From positions 1 through 64,000 of the forward strand of contig NZ_SNWP01000010.1 of assembly GCF_004361915.1 (NCBI RefSeq): DNA of 64,000 bases, read 5' to 3'. A model generated the notes under the pieces. That model was not told the origin of the DNA, did no database searches, and worked only from the letters and a program-made list of their open reading frames with translations. Of this stretch, positions 8,418-17,689 are shown piece by piece. Origin of the DNA: Sediminibacterium goheungense. Its GTDB lineage: Bacteria > Bacteroidota > Bacteroidia > Chitinophagales > Chitinophagaceae. The first letter of the stretch is position 1; the number at the start of each line of letters is the position of its first letter. Both the position numbers and the translations under genes were made by a program.

Positions 8418-9760
8418 GTTAACTTTAGTTTTTGTTGGGTATGATCAGTTATTCTGAATCGATGATCAATCCGCATGCCCAGCACCCAGATTATTTTTTT
8501 GCCGGACTCAAGTACCCATACTTTTTCTTTTTCGGTTTTCGACAACTTAAGGTCACTCAAAAACCGGCTGATTTTCTTTTTCCCGGGCATACCCAATGGA
8601 TAAAAATAATCCCCCTGTTTCCATGGACGCAGCAATAATGGATATACCAGCTCATCTGCATTAATAAGTGCGAGATGACTGGCATCAGGTATTTGTGTTG
8701 AGGTAGTATGCGATATTTGCAATGAGCCTGCAGCAAATTCAATAGATACATCGCCAGGTTCAATAGGAATTAGCATCTGCTGGTGATCGTTAGCCTGTGG
8801 CGCAATAATCATCCAGTTACGGTTACGTATCACTCGATGGGTTTGCGATGATATATAACTGCTATTATCTGCATCCAGTAATTTAATGATTTCAAAAGTC
8901 TGCGATGAAGTAAAACCGAATGGTTTTAACAGCTCATAGCTAATCGTGACCAAAGGCTTTACCTGTTTCCATAAAAGCACCGGAATATGATATTCATCGC
9001 CTTTTTTTTCCAGTAAGGAAGCTATGGACGCGTTAACAGCAGCTTTGTATATAAGTTCCGCTTCCTTTAACCTGTTGATGGTATGCAGGAGATTATTCTC
9101 GGCTGAAGGAAATACTTTTTGAATCCCCGGGATCAATTCATTTCTAAAATAATTTCTTGTATAATCATTCGAGGAATTGGAAGAATCTTCGATATATTTC
9201 AACTGATGCAGTTCTGCATAGATTTTGAGTTCCTCTTTTCGGAAAGAAAGCAGCGGTCTCACAATTTTATCCCGGAAGGGTTCCATACCGGTAAGTCCAT
9301 GTAAACCCGTACCCCTGAAAAGATTCATTAATACAGTTTCAATATTATCATCTGCATGGTGTGCCACAGCTATATACACCCGCTGATCATTTTTATTAAT
9401 CTGAACCCTGGCCCTGGTTTCTTCAAACCATGCATACCTTAATTCACGTGCCACTTCCTGAACGGAAGCTTTTTTTTCTTCTACAATAGTTGCGGTATCA
9501 AACCTTACCACATACAGTTCTTTGCCATATTGTGCAGCCAAAGACCTAACAAACTGTTCATCTCTTTCACTCTCCGCCCCTCTTAATTTGAAATTGCAAT
9601 GTAAAACAGAAAAATCAATCCCGGACTTAGCCACCAGATCCATCAATACAACACTATCCACACCTCCACTCACAGCCAGCAGCAGATGCAGCTGCGAAGG
9701 CAACTGATGCGAAAAATGCTGTTTCCACCATTGTTGTATGAAGTTTGGTGATAGTTGCAT
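8405..9760 (-). CDS. tilS: tRNA(Ile)-lysidine synthetase
   Basis: 451 aa. N-type ATP pyrophosphatase with the PP-loop SGGVDS at 31-36; the C-terminal ~100 residues form the TilS_C domain (LLRPWKQGDYFYPLGM... KKISRFLSDLK). Converts C34 of tRNA-Ile(CAU) to lysidine, switching both decoding and charging; normally essential. Length and motif order are normal. Confidence 0.95.
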   Translation of the reverse strand: MQLSPNFIQQWWKQHFSHQLPSQLHLLLAVSGGVDSVVLMDLVAKSGIDFSVLHCNFKLRGAESERDEQFVRSLAAQYGKELYVVRFDTATIVEEKKASVQEVARELRYAWFEETRARVQINKNDQRVYIAVAHHADDNIETVLMNLFRGTGLHGLTGMEPFRDKIVRPLLSFRKEELKIYAELHQLKYIEDSSNSSNDYTRNYFRNELIPGIQKVFPSAENNLLHTINRLKEAELIYKAAVNASIASLLEKKGDEYHIPVLLWKQVKPLVTISYELLKPFGFTSSQTFEIIKLLDADNSSYISSQTHRVIRNRNWMIIAPQANDHQQMLIPIEPGDVSIEFAAGSLQISHTTSTQIPDASHLALINADELVYPLLLRPWKQGDYFYPLGMPGKKKISRFLSDLKLSKTEKEKVWVLESGKKIIWVLGMRIDHRFRITDHTQQKLKLTYEK

Positions 9761-9764
9761 ATGA

Positions 9765-9896
9765 TGTTAGCCCTTGGTAACTAGCTTTTAGCTTTTAGCA
9801 AGAGGTTGGTGATATAATATTGTTTTATTGGAAGCGACCATTTCTTCAAGGTACTTCCCCTTTAAATCTAAAGGCTAAAAGCTAATAGCTAACTCT
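9765..9896. repeat. Iterated TAGCT-word inverted repeat
   Basis: Arms ~9769-9803 (TTAGCCCTTGG.. TAGCTTTTAGCTTTTAGC) and ~9868-9893 (AAAGGCTAAAAGCTAATAGC), complementary in their GCTAAAAGCTA words. The second arm contains the glnS stop codon (9889-9891), so the repeat has spread up to coding sequence. Likely glnS terminator. Confidence 0.7.
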
Positions 9897-11550
9897 TCTT
9901 CTGTTCTTTAGCCCAGGTATCTTTCAAGGTAACGGTTCGGTTGAATACAAGTTTCTCGGGTGTACTATCTTTATCTAAACAGAAATAACCCTTACGCAGG
10001 AACTGATAACGATCTTCCGCTGAATCCATCGCCAATGCTGGCTCTGCAAAAGCATTCGGTATTACTTCCAATGAATCGGTATTAATATGATCTTTAAAAT
10101 CCCCTTCTGCATTCCCTACATCTTCCACTTTAAACAAGCGGTCGTACAGGCGTACTTCTGCATGAACTGCATGCTTGGCACTCACCCAATGAAGGGTTCC
10201 TTTCACATTGATTCCGGATGTATCGGATCCGCTTTTACTTTCAGGAATATAAGTACAATGCAGTTCTGTAATATTACCAACAGCATCCTTCACTACTTCA
10301 TCACAACGGATAATATAGGCACTTTTTAAACGAACCATTTGTCCCGGTGCCAACCTGAAATATTTCTTTGAAGGCACTTCCATGAAATCATCTTTTTCTA
10401 TGAATAGTTCATTACTGAATGGGATGTCACGGTTGCCTGCATTCAGATCTTCCGGATTGTTTTCGCTGCTCAGCATTTCTGTTTCGCCGTTATGGTTGGT
10501 GATGATCACTTTTAAAGGATCAAATACCACCATCCTGCGCACAGCAATTTTATTAAGGTGCTCGCGAACACAGAATTCCAGCAATCCTACATCGATCAGG
10601 TTATCTCTTTTGGCAATACCGATACGATCGCAGAACTCACGAATGGCAGGAGCTGTATAGCCTCTCCGGCGCATACCACTGATGGTAGACATACGGGGAT
10701 CATCCCAGCCATTTACAAAACCTTCGTTTACCAGTTGCAGCAACTTACGCTTACTCATAACTGTATATGTCATGTTCAAACGTGCAAACTCGTATTGTTT
10801 CGACGGAAATATACCTAGTTGTTCAATAAACCATTCGTATAAAGCCCTGTGCGGAATGAATTCGAGGGTACATACGGAGTGGGTAATATTTTCAATCGCA
10901 TCGCTCTGTCCGTGCGCAAAATCATACATCGGGTACACACACCATGTATCGCCTGTGCGGTGATGGTGTGCATGTTTGATACGGTAGATGATGGGATCAC
11001 GCATATGCATATTCACATGACCCATATCGATTTTAGCACGTAATACTTTCTCCCCGTCTTTGTATTTGCCATCACGCATTTCGGCAAACAAGGTCATATT
11101 TTCTTCGACAGACCGATCACGAAACGGACTATTGGTACCAGGCTGTGTAGGTGTACCTTTCTGCATGGCTATTTCTTCACTTGTACTATCATCCACATAA
11201 GCCAGCCCTTTTTGAATCAGTTGCACGGCAAACCCATACAACTGCTCAAAATAATCTGAAGCATAACGTTCTTCGGCCCACTCGAAACCCAGCCAGCGAA
11301 CATCATCTTTGATACTGTCTACATATTCTGTATCTTCTGTAACAGGATTCGTATCATCGAAGCGGAGATTGGTTTTACCACCATACTTCAAAGCCAGTCC
11401 GAAATTGAGACAAATGCTCTTGGCATGACCAATATGGAGGTATCCGTTGGGTTCTGGAGGGAAACGGGTAACGATGGAACTGTATTTTCCGGATTTCAGA
11501 TCTGCTTCTACGATCTCTTCAATAAAATTCAGGCTCTTTTCTTCTGACAT
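9889..11550 (-). CDS. glnS: Glutaminyl-tRNA synthetase
   Basis: 553 aa class Ic synthetase. HIGH motif at 39-42 (YLHIGHAKS), KMSKS-type VMSKRKL at 264-270, and the C-terminal two-barrel anticodon-binding region from ~340. Charges tRNA-Gln directly. Close in size to E. coli GlnRS (554 aa). Confidence 0.96.
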   Translation of the reverse strand: MSEEKSLNFIEEIVEADLKSGKYSSIVTRFPPEPNGYLHIGHAKSICLNFGLALKYGGKTNLRFDDTNPVTEDTEYVDSIKDDVRWLGFEWAEERYASDYFEQLYGFAVQLIQKGLAYVDDSTSEEIAMQKGTPTQPGTNSPFRDRSVEENMTLFAEMRDGKYKDGEKVLRAKIDMGHVNMHMRDPIIYRIKHAHHHRTGDTWCVYPMYDFAHGQSDAIENITHSVCTLEFIPHRALYEWFIEQLGIFPSKQYEFARLNMTYTVMSKRKLLQLVNEGFVNGWDDPRMSTISGMRRRGYTAPAIREFCDRIGIAKRDNLIDVGLLEFCVREHLNKIAVRRMVVFDPLKVIITNHNGETEMLSSENNPEDLNAGNRDIPFSNELFIEKDDFMEVPSKKYFRLAPGQMVRLKSAYIIRCDEVVKDAVGNITELHCTYIPESKSGSDTSGINVKGTLHWVSAKHAVHAEVRLYDRLFKVEDVGNAEGDFKDHINTDSLEVIPNAFAEPALAMDSAEDRYQFLRKGYFCLDKDSTPEKLVFNRTVTLKDTWAKEQKKS

Positions 11551-11568
11551 ACGACGCTATTAGGGGCA

Positions 11569-11576
11569 CAAAGTTA
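11569..11576 (-). promoter_or_regulatory. Candidate -7 box (TAACTTTG) for glnS
   Basis: The minus-strand TAACTTTG matches the Bacteroidota -7 consensus TAnnTTTG, 19 bp before the glnS ATG. No convincing -33 TTTG at normal spacing, so weak. Confidence 0.3.
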
Positions 11577-11614
11577 AGCTTTGTATAGCATCCCTGTTTC
11601 TGATCCAGAAATGA

Positions 11615-11668
11615 TTTAGCCACAGATTCACAGATTATGTATCGAAAATCTGTGAATCTGTGGCTAAA
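11615..11668. terminator. 22-bp perfect inverted repeat (CACAGATTCACAGATT)
   Basis: Arms 11615-11636 and 11647-11668 are exact complements around a 10-nt loop. Lies between the hutH stop and the glnS start, both minus strand, so it most likely ends hutH transcripts. A relative with the same words sits at 32334-32378. Confidence 0.75.
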
Positions 11669-11680
11669 ATCCGGTTTACG

Positions 11681-13174
11681 TTATAGTTGGTAACGATTTA
11701 CAAAATCAATGGCTTTTTTCATATCGTCATGCAACACCCTGTCCTGCTCATTAAAACTCACAAGGGCCCGAAACTCCTGAACAATTTTTTCTACAGCTTT
11801 CCCGCTTTGCTGCGGCCTTCTGAAATCCAGCGCCTGTGCAGCACTCAGTAATTCTATAGCGAGTAGTTTCTCTACATTCTGTATTACCCGGTAACATTTG
11901 GTAGCGGCATTGGCACCCATGCTCACATGGTCTTCCTGGTTATTGGAGGAAGAGATGCTATCTACCGAAGCAGGTGTACAAAGCTGTTTATTTTCACTCA
12001 CAATACCTGCGGCCGTATACTGAGGAATCATAAAACCGGAATGTAGCCCCGGATTTTTTACCAGAAACAGGGGTAATCCCCGCTGCCCGCTGATCAACTG
12101 ATAAGTGCGGCGTTCAGCAATATTGCCAATCTCGCTCATGGCAATCGACAGATAATCCAGTGTAATTGCCAGTGGCTGCCCGTGGAAATTACCTCCGCTA
12201 ACAATCATATCATCCTCGGGGAAAACATTGGGGTTATCGGTAACAGAATTGATTTCACGTATAAAAACAGAGAGTACATGTGCAAATGCATCTTTGGAAG
12301 CCCCATGTACCTGGGGAATACAACGGAAAGAGTATGGGTCCTGCACCTGTTCTTTTTTCTTTTGTGCTATCTCACTATCAGACAGGTAACCGCGTAAAAT
12401 TTTTGCTGTATTTACCTGTCCTTCATGGGCCCTGATGGCATGAATATGTTCATCAAAAGGTTCGGTAGTACAATCAAATGCATCAAAGGAAACGGCGCTT
12501 ATCAGGTCGGCCATAGCCAGCAGGTGTTCAGCTTTTTTCAGGCAGTATAAACCATAAGCACTCATAAACTGTGTTCCGTTTATCAGGGCCAGGCCTTCTT
12601 TACTCTGCAACTGAACCGGCTGCCAGCCCAGTTCTTTAAATGCATATGCTGAAGACATGCGTTTACCCTGGTAATAGACTTCACCTAAACCTATCAGTGG
12701 CAGGCTCAGGTGACTCAAAGGCGCCAGATCGCCGGATGCTCCCAGTGAGCCCTGCGTATAAATAACGGGTAATACATCATGGTTGTACATTTCCATCAAA
12801 CGTTTCACCGTTTCTATCTGTACACCGCTATGACCATAACTGAGCGATTTTATTTTAAGCATCAGCATCAGTTTCACAATATCGCGGGGCACTTCTTCAC
12901 CCAATCCGCAGGCATGAGAAACCAGCAGGTTATATTGCAGCTGACCGATCTGGTCATTGTCGATTTTTACATTCTGGAGAAAGCCAAAACCGGTATTGAT
13001 ACCATAATAGGTACGGTCTTTTTCAGCCATTTTGCGGTCCAGATAGTCCCTGCAGGCCAGAATGCGTTCATGGGCATCAAAAGTGATGGAAATATGCTGA
13101 TCAAAGTCCAGCAGATTCTTCACCTGGCTAAAATGCAGCCATTTACGGTCTAAGGGCAGGTAATTATAACTCAT
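11681..13174 (-). CDS. hutH: Histidine ammonia-lyase
   Basis: 497 aa from the ATG at 13174. The open frame extends further upstream to 13333 but that part is not family-like and overlaps a tRNA-derived fragment. The A-S-G triad that cyclises to the MIO cofactor is at 146-148 (GSLGASGDLAPLSH), with the catalytic Y57 (YYGINTGFG). Deaminates histidine to urocanate, the first step of histidine use. No other hut gene is nearby; a related tyrosine/phenylalanine ammonia-lyase cannot be fully excluded, but length and motifs favour HAL. Confidence 0.88.
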   Translation of the reverse strand: MSYNYLPLDRKWLHFSQVKNLLDFDQHISITFDAHERILACRDYLDRKMAEKDRTYYGINTGFGFLQNVKIDNDQIGQLQYNLLVSHACGLGEEVPRDIVKLMLMLKIKSLSYGHSGVQIETVKRLMEMYNHDVLPVIYTQGSLGASGDLAPLSHLSLPLIGLGEVYYQGKRMSSAYAFKELGWQPVQLQSKEGLALINGTQFMSAYGLYCLKKAEHLLAMADLISAVSFDAFDCTTEPFDEHIHAIRAHEGQVNTAKILRGYLSDSEIAQKKKEQVQDPYSFRCIPQVHGASKDAFAHVLSVFIREINSVTDNPNVFPEDDMIVSGGNFHGQPLAITLDYLSIAMSEIGNIAERRTYQLISGQRGLPLFLVKNPGLHSGFMIPQYTAAGIVSENKQLCTPASVDSISSSNNQEDHVSMGANAATKCYRVIQNVEKLLAIELLSAAQALDFRRPQQSGKAVEKIVQEFRALVSFNEQDRVLHDDMKKAIDFVNRYQL

Positions 13175-13283
13175 GAAGCAATCCTTTGCCGCAAAGTAAG
13201 GGGGTTTTGCCGGAAGGAAAAGAGAAAGGCAAATCATTTGACAAAGTGGCAATTTTTCCCTTATTTTGCGCCTCTGAAATGGA

Positions 13284-13321
13284 GCCAGTAGCTCAGTCCG
13301 CCTTAGGCGGAAGCAACTAGC
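13284..13321 (+). pseudogene. tRNA D-arm fragment with inserted palindrome
   Basis: AGTAGCTCAGT resembles the 5' part of the adjacent tRNA-Arg, but it is followed by CCGCCTTAGGCGG (13298-13310) instead of the remainder of the D arm, then AGCAACTAGC. It ends 13 bp before the intact tRNA. Confidence 0.55.
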
Positions 13322-13334
13322 AAACAAAAGCACT

Positions 13335-13408
13335 GGACCGGTAGCTCAGCTGGATAGAGCAACTGCCTTCTAAGCAGTAGGTCATTGGTTCGAATCCAAT
13401 CCGGTTCA
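13335..13408 (+). tRNA. tRNA-Arg (anticodon TCT)
   Basis: Complete cloverleaf: acceptor GGACCGG / CCGGTTC, D arm GCTC..GAGC, anticodon stem ACTGC/GCAGT with loop CTTCTAA (anticodon TCT at 13369-13371), T arm ATTGG-TTCGAAT-CCAAT, discriminator A, no encoded CCA. Reads AGA. Followed by a small terminator (GCCTCACA / TGTGGGGC + T7, ~13413-13440). Confidence 0.95.
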
Positions 13409-13920
13409 CGAAAGCCTCACAGATTGTGGGGCTTTTTTATTTACGGTAGCTCAGATGGATAGAGCAATCCGCCTTAGGCGGATAGGTCATTGGTTCTCCC
13501 GCCTTAGGCGGGACAATCCGGTTCACAAAGCCTCACAGATATGTGGGCTTTTTTATTTACGGTAGCTCAGATGGATAGAGCAATCCGCCTTAGGCGGATA
13601 GGTCATTGGTTCTCCCGCCTTAGGCGGGACAATCCGGTTCACGAAAGCCTCACAGATTGTGGGGCTTTTTTATTTACGGTAGCTCAGATGGATAGAGCAA
13701 TCCGCCTTAGGCGGATAGGTCATTGGTTCTCCCGCCTTAGGCGGGACAATCCGGTTCACAAAGCCTCACAGATATGTGGGGCTTTTTTATTTACGGTAGC
13801 TCAAATGGATAGAGCAATCCGCCTTAGGCGGATAGGTCATTGGTTCTCCCGCCTTAGGCGGGACAATCCGGTTCACGAAAGCCTCACAAAAAATGTGGGG
13901 CTTTTCTTTTTGTGGTAGCT
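13409..13920 (+). repeat. Tandem array of decayed tRNA-Arg copies carrying palindromes
   Basis: Four ~117-bp units start at 13445, 13561, 13678 and 13795, with a truncated fifth at 13914. Each keeps the D arm (GGTAGCTCAGATGGATAGAGC), the GGTCATTGGTTC segment, the CAATCCGGTTCAC 3' end and the terminator. The anticodon arm is replaced by TCCGCCTTAGGCGGA and the T loop is interrupted by TCCCGCCTTAGGCGGGA. The 5' acceptor strand is lost, so none can fold as a working tRNA. The spacers alternate (GATTGTGGGG, then GATATGTGGG), pointing to duplication of a two-unit block. An open frame across the array (13541-13918) is an artefact of the repeat. Confidence 0.85.
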
Positions 13921-14305
13921 CAGTCCGCTGTGGTGAAAGTATACCGATTCACCAAGGTATTCAGAATTGCTATTTTATTGCCAGCAACACAGCTTAAAAG
14001 CCTTACTATTTTATGGATTATGATAAAACAACCCCCACAATATTGACCATCAAGATCATTTGTAAATCTCCCAAATTTTTCGTATCTTAAAAGATAGCTG
14101 ACAAGCTTTCGGAGCCTTTCCGAGCAGTTGTTGTGTCACTCACTTCAACGTCCTGTTCTTTACTGTATATAATTTCCCGAACAAATCATTTCGCAGGTAC
14201 AAATACCCTTATCCTCCAGATAAATAAGTCTTTAAGGCAGGCTACTTCGGTTTTATGTTACACTGAAAAAAGAATACTTAATTTCGCAACTCAATCTTCA
14301 TTGCT
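13921..14305. other. Intergenic region, no gene seen
   Basis: 385 bp after the decayed tRNA array with no coding frame of family character. It starts with a remnant (CAGTCCGCTGTGG) of the palindromic element. Nothing else recognisable. Confidence 0.5.
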
Positions 14306-14794
14306 ATGATCCGCATTTTTGCCACCGGTGGTACATTCGACAAGGAATACAATATGCTTACAGGTGAACTCTTTTTTAAAGATACCCACCTGGATGAATT
14401 GTTACAAAAAGGCCGCTGTATGGCTCCCGCCACCATTGAGACACTGATGATGATCGATAGCCTCGAAATGAATAACCAGCACCGCAATACCATCGCAGAA
14501 CATTGCAGGAACTGTGAAGAAGATAAAATCATCATTACACATGGTACCGATACCATGACAGAAACCGCCAGCTTTCTGGCAGAAAGATTTACCAATAAAA
14601 CCATTGTACTAACAGGCGCCATGATTCCCATTAAGTTTGGTAGTTCCGACGGACTCTTCAACCTGGGCTGTGCCATTGCTTTTGTACAAACGCTTACACC
14701 GGGTGTGTATGTTGCTATGAATGGAAGGATATTTAAAGCGGGAACGGTTTGGAAGAATAAAGAATCGGGGTTATTCGAAGAGAGACTGGGATAG
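14306..14794 (+). CDS. Short asparaginase-domain protein
   Basis: 162 aa, only the N-terminal domain of type I/II asparaginases (~330 aa full length). Catalytic elements are present: T10 in ATGGTFD, T81-D82 in HGTDTM and K110 in TGAMIPIK. The C-terminal domain that normally completes the interface is absent. The stop is followed by unrelated DNA, and standalone short forms of this length occur in several phyla, so this is probably a real subfamily and not a truncation. Activity on L-asparagine is unproven. Confidence 0.8.
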   Translation: MIRIFATGGTFDKEYNMLTGELFFKDTHLDELLQKGRCMAPATIETLMMIDSLEMNNQHRNTIAEHCRNCEEDKIIITHGTDTMTETASFLAERFTNKTIVLTGAMIPIKFGSSDGLFNLGCAIAFVQTLTPGVYVAMNGRIFKAGTVWKNKESGLFEERLG

Positions 14795-15024
14795 GCAGGA
14801 TGAAACGATGGACTTTGATGTGTTTACGATTTACAACTCTTGTTTCACTCAGATAATTACCCTTGTTGTACAAGGGGCTAATACCTTTAGGTGGTTATAA
14901 CTTGCAATTAAAAAATACTGAATACTGCTAAGGGATTCCAAATTCTAAGTTGATATTACCAGATACTCATCTCCTGATGTAAAGAAGTTATATTTATACA
15001 GTTTTGTTGTCTAAACAATCTGGT

Positions 15025-16743
15025 ATGAAATATTTACTTAGTTGCGGGATATTACTCCTTTTTTCCTTCACAGCTAATTCGCAGGTTAGCGACACTGTGC
15101 GTAAACCTATCTTCCCTTTTAATAATAACTGGGAAAAAATGATGGAAACGGATCCTGCAGATAAATGGTTCAGGTTTTCTTCTGCCAATCAGTCTTTTCA
15201 ATTATTTGAACGTCTGGCTAAACCACTTAATAAATCTGCTGCTGTAACGGGTTATCATGGTAATGCAATATTATCATGGTTAAACGGACAGGATTTTTTT
15301 GAACTGGCCGCAGCAGGTATTACCAAAGCTAACGCAGACTCCTTCTTATACCATGTTGTTGTGAATGATAGCTTCGAAATTGTTCCCTGGCAACATCCAT
15401 CCACCTTTCATAGCAATAAGAATGGAACTTATGCTTATCTCGGGAAATTCACTTCCATCAATAAGCTGATCAAACTGGAAATATACCATACCGGACAGTA
15501 CTATGATAAAAAGATGCTTTATTTCAATAATCTCTATACACCGAAGCCTGAAATCGCACACGCTACGCTGTTCTATAACGACAGGTATTTATCCAGGCCT
15601 CACCAACAACACTATATACCAAGGAGTAAACAATCAGAACTGTATGGATATACAGTAACCATACCCAAGAATCTTACGGGTAAAGAAAAACTAAGCAAAC
15701 TGGAAATCAATCATCAGTCTTTTGAATGGTCAGACAGTATCAACCATATTAAGGTATCCATGAAACCTACCCTGTTAAATGAAATGTACCATGTTTACCT
15801 TCGACACTTCAGCAATCAGCAATCAGACACCATACTCATTTCCAATAAATGGAACCTTTCTTCCTATAGTAAAAACCCGGAATTGATGATCAATGCTGCT
15901 GACTTTAAAAGACCCGGCAATTATGAGGTAATTATCAGAGCGGAAGTGCCGGAAGAGTTTAAACACAATACTTTGAATGCACAAGCCAGTTTTTTCTTTA
16001 CCGTAAAGCCATCGGCTATCGTTCAATTCAGTCCCAAACAGGCAATCATGTACACAGCTTTTCTGGCTTTTATCGGCGGAACGGGTTTCTTTTATTATCG
16101 TGGCAGAAGCAGGCGTCAACTCGAAAAGAAAAAACAGGAAAAACAAATCGTTTCACTGCAGTTGCAGGCTGTTAGATCGCAACTCAATCCTCATTTTATG
16201 TTCAACTCCTTATCAGGTATACAAAACCTGATGCATAAAAATGAAACTACCAAAGCAGGCAATTATCTATCCCGTTTTGCACGTATTACAAGACATATTT
16301 TAAAAGCGTCGGATAAGGAAATGACGGGTTTGGAAGAGGAAATCAATTTAATGAATGATTATTTACTCATGGAGCAATTGAGGTTTGGGTTTCAGTACAC
16401 CATTACTGTAGATGATACGATCGACAGATTACATACCGATATTCCTGCCATGTTATTACAACCACTGGTTGAAAATGCAGTAAAACATGCAGTTTCCGCA
16501 CTCGGTGCTGAGGGAAACATTGAAATTGGTTTTACAAGAAAAGAACAGCACTTAGTAATCTATGTAAAAGACAATGGCAAAGGGTTTACCCAGGCTTCAG
16601 TTACAGAAGGCCATGGCCTGAAACTCACCAGAGACCGTATTCATTTATTGAATACTTTGTATCCGGAGAACCCTATTCATTTCGATATTGTTCTCAGTAA
16701 AGATGGCTGTATTTGTAAAACAGAACTCAATAACTGGCTATGA
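15025..16743 (+). CDS. LytS/YpdA-type sensor histidine kinase
   Basis: 572 aa from the ATG at 15025; an in-frame TTG at 15004 would add seven residues, but the ATG starts a clean signal peptide (MKYLLSCGILLLFSF). Large periplasmic region ~20-335, one TM ~341-358, short coiled coil rich in K/E, then a His_kinase domain with H390 in the LNPHFMFNSL box and an ATPase domain (DNGKGF, GHGLKLTRDR). The stop overlaps the LytTR regulator ATG by four bases, so they are a coupled pair. Confidence 0.92.
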   Translation: MKYLLSCGILLLFSFTANSQVSDTVRKPIFPFNNNWEKMMETDPADKWFRFSSANQSFQLFERLAKPLNKSAAVTGYHGNAILSWLNGQDFFELAAAGITKANADSFLYHVVVNDSFEIVPWQHPSTFHSNKNGTYAYLGKFTSINKLIKLEIYHTGQYYDKKMLYFNNLYTPKPEIAHATLFYNDRYLSRPHQQHYIPRSKQSELYGYTVTIPKNLTGKEKLSKLEINHQSFEWSDSINHIKVSMKPTLLNEMYHVYLRHFSNQQSDTILISNKWNLSSYSKNPELMINAADFKRPGNYEVIIRAEVPEEFKHNTLNAQASFFFTVKPSAIVQFSPKQAIMYTAFLAFIGGTGFFYYRGRSRRQLEKKKQEKQIVSLQLQAVRSQLNPHFMFNSLSGIQNLMHKNETTKAGNYLSRFARITRHILKASDKEMTGLEEEINLMNDYLLMEQLRFGFQYTITVDDTIDRLHTDIPAMLLQPLVENAVKHAVSALGAEGNIEIGFTRKEQHLVIYVKDNGKGFTQASVTEGHGLKLTRDRIHLLNTLYPENPIHFDIVLSKDGCICKTELNNWL

Positions 16744-17480
16744 GTATCCGATCCTTTATTGTGGATGACGAAAACCACAATATTGAAAACCTTTCTTACT
16801 TACTAAAAACGCACTGCCCGGAAATTGAAGTAGTGGGTGCTTCCATGCAGGTAAAAGATGCGATCATTTCTATTCAGACACTACATCCGGAACTTCTATT
16901 TTTAGACATCCGGCTGAACCAGGAAAGCGGGTTCAATTTATTGCAACAGCTGACGGATTATGAAATAGAAGTGATATTTATAACCGCTTATGATGAATAT
17001 GGTGTACAGGCCATTAAATATGCTGCTCTTGATTATTTACTCAAGCCACTTGATTCAACAGAGTTGATCCTTGCGGTTCAGAAAGCCATCAGAAAACTAT
17101 CTTATAAAAAGCAAAATGAACAGTTACGCTTTCTCATACAGGAATTATCATCTTCCAAAGTAAAAAAGATTGCCCTGCCCATGCAGCAGGAAATCAGGTA
17201 TGTGGAAATAGATGCGATCATTCGTTGCGAAGCCAGTAATAATTACACCCAGTTTTTCCTCAGCAATGGTGAAAAAATACTGATGGCAAAAACATTGAAG
17301 GAATATGCAGATATGCTCCCCCCTGCCGATTTCTTTCGCACCCATCAGTCGCATCTGGTCAACCGCCACTACATTAAAAGCTGGCTCAAAGAAGACGGCG
17401 GCATCCTTTTACTCACCGATGGCACTACCATTCCGGTTTCCAGGATGAACAGAGAAAGGGTCAAAAAACAGCTATTTTAA
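16740..17480 (+). CDS. LytTR-family response regulator
   Basis: 246 aa. Receiver with D9/D10 and phospho-acceptor D56 (LLFLDIRL), then a LytTR DNA-binding domain ~140-245 (RCEASNNYTQFFLSNGE; FFRTHQSHLVNRHYI). Coupled to the upstream LytS-type kinase by a 4-bp ATGA overlap. Confidence 0.93.
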   Translation: MSIRSFIVDDENHNIENLSYLLKTHCPEIEVVGASMQVKDAIISIQTLHPELLFLDIRLNQESGFNLLQQLTDYEIEVIFITAYDEYGVQAIKYAALDYLLKPLDSTELILAVQKAIRKLSYKKQNEQLRFLIQELSSSKVKKIALPMQQEIRYVEIDAIIRCEASNNYTQFFLSNGEKILMAKTLKEYADMLPPADFFRTHQSHLVNRHYIKSWLKEDGGILLLTDGTTIPVSRMNRERVKKQLF

Positions 17481-17689
17481 CTCGTAGCTGCAAGTCTAGG
17501 CAGCAATTTTACCCCTGTGGAACATTTTCTACTCCAATCATCCTCATTTGGTGAATGATATTCGTTTTTTTCGTAATTTTCATATTCAGTCTGTTGGATT
17601 CTGAAACCCTGCCCCGAAAATCCACCCTATGCATCCAATCAGCAGTATTTACTGTCTGTTGTGTTGAATTCTTGTTAAGCAGCTAATTC

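Noticed and set aside
11681..13333. 550-aa version of HutH
   Set aside because: The extra 53 N-terminal residues are not family-like and overlap a tRNA fragment; ATG 13174 gives the normal length.
13541..13918. 125-aa ORF with three near-identical repeats (TVAQMDRAIRLRRIGHWF)
   Set aside because: It is a read-through of the tandem tRNA-derived units; the protein repeat only mirrors the ~117-bp DNA period.
13441..13920. Possible CRISPR array
   Set aside because: Repeats are ~117 bp, contiguous and tRNA-like, with no unique spacers and no cas genes.
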